From: Barrientosiimonas humi
GTDB lineage: Bacteria; Actinomycetota; Actinomycetes; Actinomycetales; Dermatophilaceae
DNA: 64,000 bases
Assembly (NCBI RefSeq): GCF_006716095.1
Contig: NZ_VFOK01000001.1
Location: 1,333,375 to 1,397,374 of the forward strand
Direction: 5' to 3'
Below are positions 34,400 to 43,695 of the stretch, piece by piece. Within the stretch, counting starts at the first letter, position 1. Each line of letters starts with the position of its first letter. The notes under the pieces are model-generated. The model was not told where the DNA came from and made no database searches. It saw only the letters and a program-made list of their open reading frames with translations. The position numbers and the translations under genes were made by a program.

Positions 34400-35875
34400 T
34401 CAGCGCCGACGCTTCTCGCGCACCCGCACGGCGAGCTCGATGGGCGTGCCGTCGAACCCGAACTCCTCGCGGAGCCGCCGCTCCAGGAACCGGCGGTAGC
34501 CCGCCTCGATGAAGCCGGAGGCGAAGATCACGAACTTCGGCGGCCGGGTCGAGGCCTGCGTCGCGAACAGGATGCGCGGCTGCTTGCCGCCGCGCACCGG
34601 GTGCGGGTGCGCCGCGACGATCTCGCCGAAGAAGGCGTTGAGCCTGCCGGTGGGGATGCGCTCGTCCCAGGAGTCCAGCGCGGTCTCCAGGGCCGGCACG
34701 AGCCGGTCGACGTGCCGCCCGGTGCGCGCCGAGACGTTGACCCGCGGCGCCCAGGTGACCCGCTCCAGCTCGCGCTCGATCTCGCGCTCGAGGTAGTAGC
34801 GGCGCTCCTCGTCGAGCCTGTCCCACTTGTTGAAGGCGATGACCAGCGCGCGCCCGGCGTCGATGACCTGCTGCACGACCCGGATGTCCTGCTCGGCGAT
34901 CGGCTCCTCGACGTCGATGAGCACGACGGCGACCTCGGCCTTCTCCAGCGCGGCCTGCGTGCGCAGCGAGGCGTAGAAGTCGGCGCCGCGGGTCTGGTGC
35001 ACGCGCCGGCGGATGCCCGCGGTGTCGACGAAGCGCCAGGTCTTGCCGCCGAGCTCGATCAGCTCGTCGACCGGGTCACGGGTCGTGCCGGCGACGTCGT
35101 CGACGACCACCCGGTCGTCGCCGGCGAGCTTGTTCAGCAGCGACGACTTGCCGACGTTGGGCCGGCCGAGCAGCGCGACCCGGCGTGGGCCGCCGCGGGC
35201 GTACGCCCCGCCGACCGCGGACTTCTCGGGCAGCACGTCCAGCAGCGCGTCGAGCGCGTCGCCACTGCCCCGGCCGTGCAGCGCGGAGACGGGGTAGGGC
35301 TCGCCGAGCCCCAGCGACCACAGCATCGCGGCGTCGGCCTCGGTGCGCTGGTCGTCGACCTTGTTGGCGACCAGGATCACCGGCTTCTTCGAGCGGCGCA
35401 GCAGCTTCACGACGGCCTCGTCGGTGTCGGTCGCGCCGACCCGCGCGTCGACGACGAACAGCACGGCATCGGCCAGCTCGACCGCCACCTCGGCCTGCTC
35501 GGCGACCCGCAGGTGGATGCCCTGCGCGTCGACCTCCCAGCCGCCGGTGTCGACGAGTGTGAAGTGGCGGCCGGACCACTCGGCGTCGTAGGCCACCCGG
35601 TCACGGGTCACCCCGGGCACGTCCTCAACGACCGCCTCGCGACGACCGAGGACGCGGTTGACCAGGGTCGACTTGCCCACGTTGGGCCGTCCGACGACAG
35701 CCACGACAGGGCGTACGTCCGCGCCGGCGCCGTCGTCGAGGTCACCGGCGTCGGCGTCGAGCAGCGAACGGTCCTCCTCGCTCAGCTCGAACTCGTCGAG
35801 GCCGACGCGCAGGGCGTGCTCGACCGCGGCCTCGTCGGCGTCGGTCGCGGGTGCGGCGGGGTCGTGCTCGGTCAC
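34400..35875 (-). CDS. der: ribosome biogenesis GTPase Der
   Basis: A 491-aa protein with two tandem GTPase domains and a C-terminal KH-like domain. P-loops are GRPNVGKST (62-70) and GRPNVGKSS (237-245), with DTGGW and DTAGI G3 motifs and NKVD/NKWD G4 motifs. It acts in 50S assembly. An acidic 55-residue N-terminal extension is usual in actinobacteria. The start is GTG 35875, preceded by GAGGAA. It is the last gene of the cmk-plsC-der group and lies 85 bp after plsC. Confidence 0.97.
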   Translation of the reverse strand: MTEHDPAAPATDADEAAVEHALRVGLDEFELSEEDRSLLDADAGDLDDGAGADVRPVVAVVGRPNVGKSTLVNRVLGRREAVVEDVPGVTRDRVAYDAEWSGRHFTLVDTGGWEVDAQGIHLRVAEQAEVAVELADAVLFVVDARVGATDTDEAVVKLLRRSKKPVILVANKVDDQRTEADAAMLWSLGLGEPYPVSALHGRGSGDALDALLDVLPEKSAVGGAYARGGPRRVALLGRPNVGKSSLLNKLAGDDRVVVDDVAGTTRDPVDELIELGGKTWRFVDTAGIRRRVHQTRGADFYASLRTQAALEKAEVAVVLIDVEEPIAEQDIRVVQQVIDAGRALVIAFNKWDRLDEERRYYLEREIERELERVTWAPRVNVSARTGRHVDRLVPALETALDSWDERIPTGRLNAFFGEIVAAHPHPVRGGKQPRILFATQASTRPPKFVIFASGFIEAGYRRFLERRLREEFGFDGTPIELAVRVREKRRR

Positions 35876-35960
35876 GTCGTTCCTCGAGTCGTGGCGGGCG
35901 TGCGGGAAGCCGCCATTGTCGCGCACCGCGACCGTGCGACGGGAATCGGATTCGCCGGCG

Positions 35961-36638
35961 TCAGCGCAGCGACGGCGGCGGGGTGTCGCCCGGCAGCGCG
36001 AGACCGGTGGCGGCGACGGCGGCACGCACGTGCTCGGCCAGCCCGGTGCGCAGCGTCTCGGTCGCGCGGCGCATCCGCTCGCGGCCGGGGCCGCCCAGGT
36101 CGTCGTCGATCCGGAACGGCTCGCCGAAGACCACCTCCATCCGGCTGCGCAGCCGCGGCCACGAGTCGCGCCCGCCCCCGGTGGTGCGGGTGCCGAGGCT
36201 CGCCACCGGCAGCACCTGCGCCTTGGCCTGCAGCGCGAGGAACGCCGCACCCTGCTCGGCCTGCTCCACCTGCCCGCTGCCGCGGGTGCCCTCGGGGAAG
36301 ACGCCCACCGCTCCCCCGCGCGCCAGCACGGCCCGCGCGGCGGCCAGCGCCTCGCGGTCGCCGGTGGCCTGCGAGATGGGGATCTGACCGGTGCCGCGCA
36401 GCAGCACCCCGAACGGCGTCTCGAAGTAGGAGCGCTTGACCAGGAAGTGCAGCGGCCGCGGGAAGGTGCAGTAGATCAGCGGCCCGTCGAGGAACCCCGA
36501 GTGGTTGGACACCACCACGAGCGGGCCGTCCGCAGGGACGCGGTCGACGCCGGAGCGGCGGACGGCGTACAGCGTGGGGGCGAGCACCCGGCCGAGCCGA
36601 CGCCCGGCGGCGGCGCGACGCTCGCTCGGCGCCGTCAC
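35961..36638 (-). CDS. plsC: 1-acyl-sn-glycerol-3-phosphate acyltransferase (PlsC family)
   Basis: A 225-aa lysophosphatidic-acid acyltransferase-like enzyme. It has the catalytic HX4D box NHSGFLD (45-51), the substrate motif FPEGTRG (114-120) and a conserved [13 protein letters not shown] segment. It acylates lysophosphatidate to phosphatidate or a related lipid at the inner membrane face. The GTG at 36638 lies one base after the cmk stop (TGA-G-GTG), a classic coupled arrangement. Position between cmk and der is common in actinobacteria. Confidence 0.9.
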   Translation of the reverse strand: MTAPSERRAAAGRRLGRVLAPTLYAVRRSGVDRVPADGPLVVVSNHSGFLDGPLIYCTFPRPLHFLVKRSYFETPFGVLLRGTGQIPISQATGDREALAAARAVLARGGAVGVFPEGTRGSGQVEQAEQGAAFLALQAKAQVLPVASLGTRTTGGGRDSWPRLRSRMEVVFGEPFRIDDDLGGPGRERMRRATETLRTGLAEHVRAAVAATGLALPGDTPPPSLR

Positions 36639-36639
36639 C

Positions 36640-37374
36640 TCAGCCCGCGCGGACACCGGCCCGCACCACGTCGAGCACCGCCTGGACCGACTGCTCGAAG
36701 TCGAGGTCGGAGGTGTCGACCGTGACGACCCCGTCGGCGGCGACCGAGAACTGCGAGACCGTCGAGTCCTTCGCGTCGCGGGCCACGACCTGCTCGCGGG
36801 TGCGCTCCAGCGAGGAGTCGTCGTCGCTGCCGTGCAGCTCCTTCGAGCGACGCGCCAGGCGCGCGGCCTCGGACGCGGTGAGCAGGATCCGCACGTCGGC
36901 GTCGGGCGCGACGACGGTGGTGATGTCACGGCCCTCGGCCACGACTCCCCCTGTGGCAGAAGCGATCTCGCCGATCAGCACGCGCTGACGCTGCTTCATG
37001 TCGGCGCGCACGGCGAGGTTGGTGGCGACGGCCGAGACCGCTTCGGAGATGCGCGTCTCGCGGATGGCGAGGTCGACCGCGGTGCCGTCGACCGTGATCG
37101 CGGGCGCCTGCGGGTCGTGGCTCATGACGAGCGGCAGCTCGCGCGACGCGACGGCCACCGCGTCCTGGTCGGACAGGTCGAGACCGCGCTCCAGGCACCA
37201 CCAGGTGAGCGCGCGATACATCGCGCCGGTGTCGAGGTAGCCCACCTCGAGGCGGGTCGCGACCGCGCGCGAGACCGACGACTTGCCCGACCCGGACGGC
37301 CCGTCGATCGCCACCACGACCTGCTCGTCGGCGGTGCGGGAGGCGGCGGCGGGGTCGTCGATCACGGCCGTCAT
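36640..37374 (-). CDS. cmk: cytidylate kinase
   Basis: A 244-aa (d)CMP kinase. The P-loop is GPSGSGKSS (25-33), followed by YLDTGAMYRALTW (NMP binding), REWDI-like GRDITTVV (here AEGRDITTVVAPDADV) and RRSKELHGSDDDSSLERT in the lid. It phosphorylates CMP and dCMP. The ATG at 37374 has no clear Shine-Dalgarno and no -10 hexamer at leaderless distance, so the start is slightly uncertain. The upstream neighbour on the opposite strand is the TOPRIM gene. Confidence 0.95.
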   Translation of the reverse strand: MTAVIDDPAAASRTADEQVVVAIDGPSGSGKSSVSRAVATRLEVGYLDTGAMYRALTWWCLERGLDLSDQDAVAVASRELPLVMSHDPQAPAITVDGTAVDLAIRETRISEAVSAVATNLAVRADMKQRQRVLIGEIASATGGVVAEGRDITTVVAPDADVRILLTASEAARLARRSKELHGSDDDSSLERTREQVVARDAKDSTVSQFSVAADGVVTVDTSDLDFEQSVQAVLDVVRAGVRAG

Positions 37375-37421
37375 GCTAGCGATCGGCGCCGGGCCGACCG
37401 CACCGCATCGGGCGAACTCCG

Positions 37422-37450
37422 TTGACCTGGTGCGCCGCTCGCCGCAGGAT
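37422..37450 (+). promoter_or_regulatory. promoter of leaderless TOPRIM gene
   Basis: TTGACC (37422-37427) and CAGGAT (37445-37450) are spaced by 17 bp. The GTG start at 37457 lies six bases after the -10, so transcription should begin at the start codon itself. Confidence 0.55.
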
Positions 37451-37456
37451 CGAACG

Positions 37457-38032
37457 GTGCCGCCTGGCGATCCGTCCCAGAGCGTCGTGGTGCTCGTCGA
37501 GGGCGAGAGCGACGCGGTGGTCGTACGCCATCTGCTGGCCGCGCAGGACGCGCTCGACGCCGTCGCGGTCCTGCCGATGGGCGGGATCACCAACGTCGAC
37601 CGCTGGCTGGCCCGCACCGCCGGGCGCGCCGGCGCCGGTCTCTACGACGCGGCCGAGCGCCGGTTCGTCACCCGGGCGCTGCGCCGGCGCGGGGTGCGGC
37701 TCGAACCTGGCGCGAGCCTGGTCGAGCACGGCTTCTTCGAGTGCGACGCCGACCTGGAGGACGAGCTGATCCGCGCGCTCGGCCCGGCGCAGGTGGTCGA
37801 GGCGCTCGACGCGATCGGCGACGGCGCCCGGTTCGAGACGTTCGTGCACCAACCGCAGTGGCGCGACCGGCCGATCGGCGACCAGCTGCACCGCTTCGCC
37901 GGGTCCGGCTCGGGCCGCAAGGCGCTGCTCGCCGAGCAGCTCGCCCGTCGTCTCACCCCCGCGACGACCCCGGCACCGCTCTCCGGCGTTGTCGCCCACG
38001 CCCTGGCGCTGGTGGGCGCCCGCACGGCCTGA
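37457..38032 (+). CDS. TOPRIM domain-containing protein (OLD-nuclease-like nucleotidyl hydrolase domain)
   Basis: A 191-aa stand-alone TOPRIM protein. The domain starts with VVVLVEGESDAVVVRHLL (glutamate E15) and continues through VAVLPMGGITNVDRWLA and ALRRRGVRLEPGASLVEHGFFECDADLEDELIRAL, whose acidic residues complete the metal site. The C-terminal part (RPIGDQLHRFAGSGSGRKAL) is shared by similar actinobacterial proteins of this size. TOPRIM folds cut or join nucleic acids in primases, topoisomerases and OLD nucleases; the job of this small version is unknown. It lies on the opposite strand between tyrA and cmk, splitting an otherwise conserved cluster. Confidence 0.78.
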   Translation: MPPGDPSQSVVVLVEGESDAVVVRHLLAAQDALDAVAVLPMGGITNVDRWLARTAGRAGAGLYDAAERRFVTRALRRRGVRLEPGASLVEHGFFECDADLEDELIRALGPAQVVEALDAIGDGARFETFVHQPQWRDRPIGDQLHRFAGSGSGRKALLAEQLARRLTPATTPAPLSGVVAHALALVGARTA

Positions 38033-38055
38033 GGCCGCCCTCGGCCGCGCCGTCT

Positions 38056-39138
38056 CTAGGAGTGCAGCCGCCAGCCGGCGGCGGTGAGCGCCTCCTGCAG
38101 CGGCTCGAGCGCGGCCGGGAGCACCATCAGCTCGGCCAGGCCGACCTGGGCGCCGACGGCGTGCTCGATGCGCAGGTCCTCCAGGTTGATCCCCGCGTCC
38201 CCCACGTCGGCGAACAGCTGGGCCAGCTGGCGAGGACGGTCGGGCAGCACGACGATGACCGAGGCGTACGCCGTCGGCGGCGCGCCGTGCTTGCCCGGCA
38301 GCCGCGCGTGGCCGGTCTGGCCGTCGGCGATGGTCTGGGCGAGCACCCCGCGCGCCCCCGTCGCGGCGTTCTCCCCCTCGCAGATCGCCCGGACGGCGGA
38401 GCGGACCCGGTCGAGGTCGTCGGCCACCGCGTCGAGCACCGGCAGCAGGTTGGCCGCGTTGCCCGCCAGGATCTGGGTCCACAGCAGCGGGTCGGACGCG
38501 GCGATGCGGGTCACGTCGCGCACGCCCGGGCCGGCCAGACCGACCGCGTCGTCGGGCAGGTCGCGCAGCCGCGCCGCCACCAGGCTGGCCGCCACCTGGG
38601 GCAGGTGCGACACCGCCGCGACCGCCAGGTCGTGCTCCGCCGCAGGCATCGTGACGACGGAAGCCCCTGCGGCGCGGGCGATCTCGTCGATCGAGGCACG
38701 CGCTCGGTCGGCCGTCGTCTCGTGCGGGCAGAGCACCCACGTGCGCCCCTCGAACAGGTCGGCGCGCGCGGCGACCGCCCCCGAGCGCTCGCGTCCGGCC
38801 ATCGGGTGCGACCCGACGTAGCGAGCCAGGGCGTCGCCGCCGACGGCCTCGCGCAGCTCCTCGAGCACCGTCTGCTTCACCGACGCCACGTCGGTGACGA
38901 CCGCGTCGGGCTGGTCGCGCAGCTGCTGAGCGACCACGCTCGCGGCCACGTCGGGGGGCGTCGCGACGACGACCACGTCCGCCGGGTCGTCGCCCACCTC
39001 ACCGGCCCCCAGGTCGCGCGCCAGCGCCACCGACGTCGGCGACGTGTCGTGCAGCTGCACGCGAAAACCCTTGGCGGACAAGGCCATTCCGATCGACGTG
39101 CCGAGCAGTCCCGTGCCGACGACGCGGACGGTCGTCAC
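38056..39138 (-). CDS. tyrA: prephenate dehydrogenase with ACT domain
   Basis: A 360-aa TyrA. The NAD-binding loop is GTGLLGTSIG (8-17), the active-site histidine lies in YVGSHPMAGRERSG, and the helical domain contains AVSHLPQVAASLVA. Residues about 285-355 form an ACT domain (VIVVLPDRPRQLAQLFADVG, INLEDLRIEH) for feedback control by tyrosine. It makes 4-hydroxyphenylpyruvate from prephenate. GTG 39138 overlaps the rluB stop by 4 nt (GTGA), so it is part of the scpA-scpB-rluB-tyrA operon. Confidence 0.93.
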   Translation of the reverse strand: MTTVRVVGTGLLGTSIGMALSAKGFRVQLHDTSPTSVALARDLGAGEVGDDPADVVVVATPPDVAASVVAQQLRDQPDAVVTDVASVKQTVLEELREAVGGDALARYVGSHPMAGRERSGAVAARADLFEGRTWVLCPHETTADRARASIDEIARAAGASVVTMPAAEHDLAVAAVSHLPQVAASLVAARLRDLPDDAVGLAGPGVRDVTRIAASDPLLWTQILAGNAANLLPVLDAVADDLDRVRSAVRAICEGENAATGARGVLAQTIADGQTGHARLPGKHGAPPTAYASVIVVLPDRPRQLAQLFADVGDAGINLEDLRIEHAVGAQVGLAELMVLPAALEPLQEALTAAGWRLHS

Positions 39139-40010
39139 AGGCCGGCCGCCTTGTAGAGGCTGTCGATCTCGCGGCTGCTCAGCGGGCGCATCTTGCCCTG
39201 GCGCAGCTCGCCGAGGTGCACGGCGCCGACGTCGGTGCGCACCAGCGACTCCACCGGGTGGCCGACCGCCTCGAGCATGCGGCGCACGACGTGCTTGCGC
39301 CCCTCGTGCAGCACCACCTGCACCATCGCGTGGCCCGGCTGGGAGTCGACGATCTTGAACGAGTCGACCCGCACCGGCCCGTCCTCCAGCTCGACGCCCG
39401 CCCGCAGCTGCTTGCCGAGGTCGCGCGGGATCGGCCCGGGCACGACCGCGAGATACGTCTTGGGCACGCCGTACGACGGGTGCTGGAGCCGGTTGGCCAG
39501 CTCGCCGTCGTTGGTGAGCAGGAGCAGGCCGCTGGTGTCGACGTCGAGCCGCCCGACGTGGAACAGCCGGTCCTTGCGCTGCTCGAGGTAGTCACCGACC
39601 GAGGGCCGGTCGAGCTCGTCGTGCATCGTCGAGACGACGCCGAGCGGCTTGTTGAACGCCAGGTAGACCTTGGAGTCGTCGAGCTGCACCCGCTCGCCGT
39701 CGACGTGCACGACCTGCGTGGTCGGGTCGATGCGCACGCCGAGCTCGGTGACGACCTGACCGTCCACCTGCACGCGACCCTCGGTGATCAGCACCTCGCA
39801 GGCCCGCCGCGAGCCGACGCCCGCGGACGCGAGGAGCTTCTGCAGACGTACGCCGTCGGGCTGGTGCACGTCGACGCGCTCGCTGCGCGGGGTGCGCTGC
39901 GCAGCCGCCGCGCGCGGGCGCCCGCCGCGCTGCGGACCCTGCCCCGACCGGCCACCGCCGGAGCGCTGCTGCTTGCCTGCGGCCGCCTTGCGGCCTCGTG
40001 GAGTGCTCAT
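39135..40010 (-). CDS. rluB: rRNA pseudouridine synthase (RluB/RsuA family)
   Basis: A 291-aa pseudouridine synthase. A basic, disordered N-terminus (KAAAGKQQRSGGGRSGQGPQ) precedes an S4 RNA-binding domain (VRLQKLLASAGVGSRRACEV) and the catalytic domain. The catalytic aspartate is in HVGRLDVDTSGLLLLTNDG. It isomerises a uridine in 23S rRNA. ATG 40010 overlaps the scpB stop as ATGA. The scpB-rluB pairing is a conserved feature in many bacteria. Confidence 0.94.
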   Translation of the reverse strand: MSTPRGRKAAAGKQQRSGGGRSGQGPQRGGRPRAAAAQRTPRSERVDVHQPDGVRLQKLLASAGVGSRRACEVLITEGRVQVDGQVVTELGVRIDPTTQVVHVDGERVQLDDSKVYLAFNKPLGVVSTMHDELDRPSVGDYLEQRKDRLFHVGRLDVDTSGLLLLTNDGELANRLQHPSYGVPKTYLAVVPGPIPRDLGKQLRAGVELEDGPVRVDSFKIVDSQPGHAMVQVVLHEGRKHVVRRMLEAVGHPVESLVRTDVGAVHLGELRQGKMRPLSSREIDSLYKAAGL

Positions 40011-40678
40011 GCCTGCCCCTGCTCGATCAGCTCGTCGATGACATCGGCGTCGGGCAGGTAGGGCGCCAGCGGAGGCAGCTCCTCCAGCGACCCGAGCCCG
40101 ATGCGTTGGAGGAACAGCGGCGTGGTGCCGTAGAGCATCGCGCCGCCCTCGGTGTCCTGCCCCAGCTCGTGGATCAGCCCCCGCGTGAGCAGGGTGCGGA
40201 TCACGCCGTCGACGTTGACGCCGCGCACCGCGCTGACCCGCGACCGCGAGATGGGCTGCCGGTAGGCGATGACCGCCAGCGTCTCCAGCGACGCCTGCGT
40301 CAGCCGCGCCTGCTGCCCGTCGAGCAGGAACTTCTCGACCACCGGTGCGAAGTCGGAGCGGCTGTAGACGCGCCACCCGTCGTTGATGCTGCGGATCGCG
40401 AATCCCCGCTGCTGCTCGTCGTACTCGCGCTCCAGGTCGCTGAGGTGGGTGCGCACGTCCTCCACGGACAGCTCCAGCGCGCTCGCCAGCTCGTCGGCGG
40501 TCACCGGCTGGTCGACCACCATGAGCACGGCCTCGATGGCGCTGCGTGCGCCGCCCGGGAAGTCGCTGACGTCGAAGGCGATCTGCTCCGGCTCGGCCTC
40601 GGCCGCCTCAGCCGCCTCGGGCACGACGTCGGGCTGCGGCGGTTCGGGCTGGGGTTCAGTCTGCGGGTCGTCGCTCAC
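40007..40678 (-). CDS. scpB: segregation and condensation protein B
   Basis: A 223-aa ScpB kleisin-interacting subunit of the SMC-ScpAB condensin. The two winged-helix domains are evident: ARSAIEAVLMVVDQPVTADEL, GWRVYSRSDFAPVV, then LTQASLETLAVIAYRQPISR and VRGVNVDGVIRTLL. The start is GTG 40678, chosen for the AGGAGG six bases upstream; an ATG at 40693 would be buried in this ribosome-binding site. The gene overlaps scpA by 23 nt. The N-terminus is Pro/Glu/Ala-rich and disordered. Confidence 0.93.
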   Translation of the reverse strand: MSDDPQTEPQPEPPQPDVVPEAAEAAEAEPEQIAFDVSDFPGGARSAIEAVLMVVDQPVTADELASALELSVEDVRTHLSDLEREYDEQQRGFAIRSINDGWRVYSRSDFAPVVEKFLLDGQQARLTQASLETLAVIAYRQPISRSRVSAVRGVNVDGVIRTLLTRGLIHELGQDTEGGAMLYGTTPLFLQRIGLGSLEELPPLAPYLPDADVIDELIEQGQA

Positions 40679-41642
40679 GCGCGTCCTCCTCATCGGGGGT
40701 TCCCTCGTCCGGGATGTCCTGGTCGGGGATGTCCTGGTCCGGGATGTCCTCGTCGAACTCGTCGGTGATCTCGACCTGGCCGGCCTCGTCGCCGGTCCAG
40801 CGCACGGTCAGCTCCCCGAGCGCCTCCGGCTGGTTGAAGCCGATCGCCGCCTCCTTGAACAGCTCGAGCAGCGCGAGGAATCGGGCGACGATGACCAGGG
40901 TGGAGTCGGCGTCGGCGACCAGGTCGCGGAACGAGGCGGTGCGCCGCTCGCGCAGCCGTTCGACGACCAGCGCCGCCTGCTCGCGCACGCTGACCTGGGC
41001 GGCGTGCAGGTGCGCGAGGCCGACGGTCGGTTCGGGCCGCGGCGTCATGGCCCGCGCCGCGATCATCGCGAGCTGCTCGGGCGTGACGTTGATGATCAGC
41101 TCGGGCAGCAGCCCGGCGAACTGCTCCTCGAGCCCGGCCTGCCGGGCGGTCATCCGCCCGTGCGTGGCCATCCGCTCGCCGATCCAGGCCGCCGACTCCT
41201 TGAACGCGCGGTACTGCAGGAGCCGCGCGAACAGCAGGTCGCGCGCCTCGATGAGCTCCAGGTCGTCCTCGTCGTCGGGGCCGGAGGTCGGCAGCAGCCG
41301 GTGCGCCTTCAGCTCCAGCAGCGTCGAGGCGACGAGCAGGAACTCCGAGGCCTGCCCGAGGTCCCAGTCGCTGTGCTGCTCCTGCGCCTCGCGGATGTGC
41401 GCGATGAACTCGTCGGTGACCTTGGCCAGCGCGATCTCGGTGACGTCGAGCTTGTGCTTGGAGATCAGCCCGAGCAGCAGGTCGAACGGGCCGGAGAAGA
41501 CGTCCAGGTGCACCTCGAACGGCGCGTCCGCGGCGCGCCGGGTCAGCACGCCGCCGGGAGCCTCGGGCTGCGCGGACGCCGGCGCAGCGTCGGCGCCCGG
41601 CGCCGACGCCTCGGGGGCGACGACGGCCTCGTCGGCGCTCAT
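40656..41642 (-). CDS. scpA: segregation and condensation protein A
   Basis: A 328-aa kleisin of the SMC-ScpAB complex. The N-terminal domain has FEVHLDVFSGPFDLLLGLIS and KHKLDVTEIALAKVTDEFIA; the C-terminal winged helix has FRDLVADADSTLVIVARFLALLE. It bridges the SMC heads and recruits ScpB. Both termini are extended: an Ala/Pro-rich head and an acidic tail that repeats DIPDQ/DIPDE three times (40709-40754). It starts 5 bp after the parA stop. Confidence 0.94.
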   Translation of the reverse strand: MSADEAVVAPEASAPGADAAPASAQPEAPGGVLTRRAADAPFEVHLDVFSGPFDLLLGLISKHKLDVTEIALAKVTDEFIAHIREAQEQHSDWDLGQASEFLLVASTLLELKAHRLLPTSGPDDEDDLELIEARDLLFARLLQYRAFKESAAWIGERMATHGRMTARQAGLEEQFAGLLPELIINVTPEQLAMIAARAMTPRPEPTVGLAHLHAAQVSVREQAALVVERLRERRTASFRDLVADADSTLVIVARFLALLELFKEAAIGFNQPEALGELTVRWTGDEAGQVEITDEFDEDIPDQDIPDQDIPDEGTPDEEDARERRPAD

Positions 41643-41647
41643 CGCCG

Positions 41648-42556
41648 TCAGGCCGCCCCACCGCGCGAGATGAGCTCGCGCGCGAGCTGGCGATAGGCCT
41701 CGGCCGCGCCGTGCGTCGAGGCGTACGTCGTGATGGGCTCGGCCGCGAGGGTCGCGTCGGGGAACTTCACCGTGCGCGTGATCACCGTGTGGAACACGGT
41801 GTCGCCGAAGTGGTCGACCACGCTGCGCACGACGTCGCGACTGTGCAGGGTGCGCCCGTCGTACATCGTCGCGAGGATGCCGTCCATCTGCAGGCGGGGG
41901 TTGAGCCGGTCGGTGACCTTCTCGATGGTCTCGACCAGCAGGGCGACGCCGCGCATCGCGAAGAACTCGCACTCCAGCGGGATGATCACGCCGTGCGAGG
42001 CGGTCAGCGCGTTGACCGTGAGCAGGCCGAGCGAGGGCTGGCAGTCGATGAGGACGACGTCGTAGTCGTCGAGCACCGGGCGCAGCACCCGGGACAGCAC
42101 CATCTCGCGGGCGACCTCGCCGACGAGCTGGACCTCGGCCGCGGACAGGTCGATGTTGGCCGGCAGCACGTCCAGGCCCGGGGTGGCCGTGGGGCGGATG
42201 ACGTCCTTGATGTCGTGCGAGCGCTCGACGAGCAGGTTGTAGACGGTGACGTCGAGCTCGTGCGCCTTGACGCCGAGGCCCACCGACAGCGCGCCCTGCG
42301 GGTCGAAGTCGACCAGTAGCACCTTGCGGCCGTACTCGGCCAGGGCCGCACCCAGGTTGATCGTGCTGGTGGTCTTGCCGACCCCGCCCTTCTGGTTGCA
42401 CATCGAGATGACCCGGGCCGGGCCGTGCGAGGCGAGTGCGGGGGGAGGCGGGAAGGCGGGCAGCGGTCGCCCCGTGGGGCCGAGCTGTCCCTTGCCTGCG
42501 GACTCGGTGCCGGGCAGTCGCTGGTGCGACTCGCCCGCAGATGCCTGCGATGTCAC
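41648..42556 (-). CDS. parA: ParA/Soj-family chromosome-partitioning ATPase (scpA-linked)
   Basis: A 302-aa deviant Walker A ATPase, QKGGVGKTT (55-63), with the VDFDPQGALSVGLG and IDCQPSLGLLTVNAL signatures. It matches the ParA paralogue that sits next to scpAB in actinobacteria (Rv1708), not the parAB pair at the origin; no parB or parS is nearby. About 45 disordered N-terminal residues precede the fold. GTG 42556 is favoured by GCGGGAG eight bases upstream; GTG 42565 would leave no room for a Shine-Dalgarno. Confidence 0.93.
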   Translation of the reverse strand: MTSQASAGESHQRLPGTESAGKGQLGPTGRPLPAFPPPPALASHGPARVISMCNQKGGVGKTTSTINLGAALAEYGRKVLLVDFDPQGALSVGLGVKAHELDVTVYNLLVERSHDIKDVIRPTATPGLDVLPANIDLSAAEVQLVGEVAREMVLSRVLRPVLDDYDVVLIDCQPSLGLLTVNALTASHGVIIPLECEFFAMRGVALLVETIEKVTDRLNPRLQMDGILATMYDGRTLHSRDVVRSVVDHFGDTVFHTVITRTVKFPDATLAAEPITTYASTHGAAEAYRQLARELISRGGAA

Positions 42557-42680
42557 GCGTTTCACTCCCGCCTGCCGACGTTCGGCGTCTCGCCGATCGC
42601 GGCCCAACCTAACGCACGTCACCGAGCGCGCGGAGGGGCGGGCGCACCTGCGCGCGCGGGCAGCGCGGCCGGCCCCGGCG

Positions 42681-43607
42681 TCACCGCGCGCGCGGATGAG
42701 CGGCGGCGAACACCTCGCGCAGCTGGTGGACCGAGACCATCGTGTAGATCTGCGTCGTGGTCACCGACGCGTGGCCGAGCAGCTCCTGCACCACCCGCAC
42801 GTCCGCCCCGCCGTCGAGCAGGTGCGTCGCGAACGAGTGGCGCAGTGTGTGCGGGCTGACGTGCCCCGCGAGGTCGGCCCGGTCGGCGGCGTGCTGGATC
42901 ACCGTCCAGGCGCTCTGCCGGGAGAGCCGGCCGCCGCGTTGGTTGAGGAACAGCGCCGGTGTGCCCTTCCCCGCCGCGGCCAGGGCCGGCCGCCCCCGCA
43001 CGAGGTAGGCGGTCACCGCCTCGGCCGCGTAGCTGCCGAGCGGCAGCACCCGCTCCTTGTCGCCCTTGCCGAGCACGCGCACCGACCGCTCCCCCAGGTC
43101 GACGTCGTCCACGTCGAGGCCGACGGCCTCGCTCACCCGGGCGCCGATGCCGTACAGCACCTCCAGCAGGGCGCGGTCGCGCAGCGACGCGGGGGTGTCG
43201 CCGACGCTCGCCGCCGACAGCAGCCGCTCGACCTGGTCCAGCGGGATCGCCTTGGGGAGCCGGCGCGGCGGCGTCGGCGGTTGTACGGCCCCGGCCACGT
43301 CGGCGGTCACGTCACCCTCGAGCGCGAGGAACCGGTGCCAGCCGCGCACGGCGACCACGGCCCGGGCCGCGGAGCTGGCCGCGAGCGGTGGGTGCTCCTC
43401 GTCGCCCTCGCGCAGCCAGGCCAGGAAGCCGGTGACGTGCGCCTCGGTGACGTCGGCCGGCTCGCGCACGCCGGCCCGGTCGAGATAGGTGAGGTATCGC
43501 CGGGCGTCGCGCTCGTAGGCCCGCAGCGTGTGCGGCGACATGCCCCGCTCGACCCGCAGGTGGTCCAGCCACCCGCGGACGGCGCGCTCGAGAGGGGTCG
43601 TCGGCAT
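42681..43607 (-). CDS. xerD: site-specific tyrosine recombinase XerD
   Basis: A 308-aa tyrosine recombinase of XerD length. Catalytic residues are R157 (YGIGARVSE), a lysine in LGKGDKER, H253 and R256 ([14 protein letters not shown]), H279 ([13 protein letters not shown]) and the nucleophile Y288. The N-terminal SAM-like domain is [20 protein letters not shown]. With XerC it resolves chromosome dimers at dif. The ATG has CACAAT six bases upstream and no Shine-Dalgarno. It stands 124 bp upstream of parA in the same orientation, as in other actinobacteria. Confidence 0.95.
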   Translation of the reverse strand: MPTTPLERAVRGWLDHLRVERGMSPHTLRAYERDARRYLTYLDRAGVREPADVTEAHVTGFLAWLREGDEEHPPLAASSAARAVVAVRGWHRFLALEGDVTADVAGAVQPPTPPRRLPKAIPLDQVERLLSAASVGDTPASLRDRALLEVLYGIGARVSEAVGLDVDDVDLGERSVRVLGKGDKERVLPLGSYAAEAVTAYLVRGRPALAAAGKGTPALFLNQRGGRLSRQSAWTVIQHAADRADLAGHVSPHTLRHSFATHLLDGGADVRVVQELLGHASVTTTQIYTMVSVHQLREVFAAAHPRAR

Positions 43608-43695
43608 CCCGCCATTGTGACCGGCCCGGGGCCGGCTCCCCACAGCTGTGCCGGTTCCGCTGGCGGCGCCACCCCGGCGCTGACAGCCTTTGCCC

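Noticed and set aside
41648-43607. parA and xerD suggesting proximity to an origin or a dif site
   Set aside because: This ParA is the scpAB-linked paralogue. No parB, parS-like repeat or dif-like 28-mer was seen in the neighbourhood.
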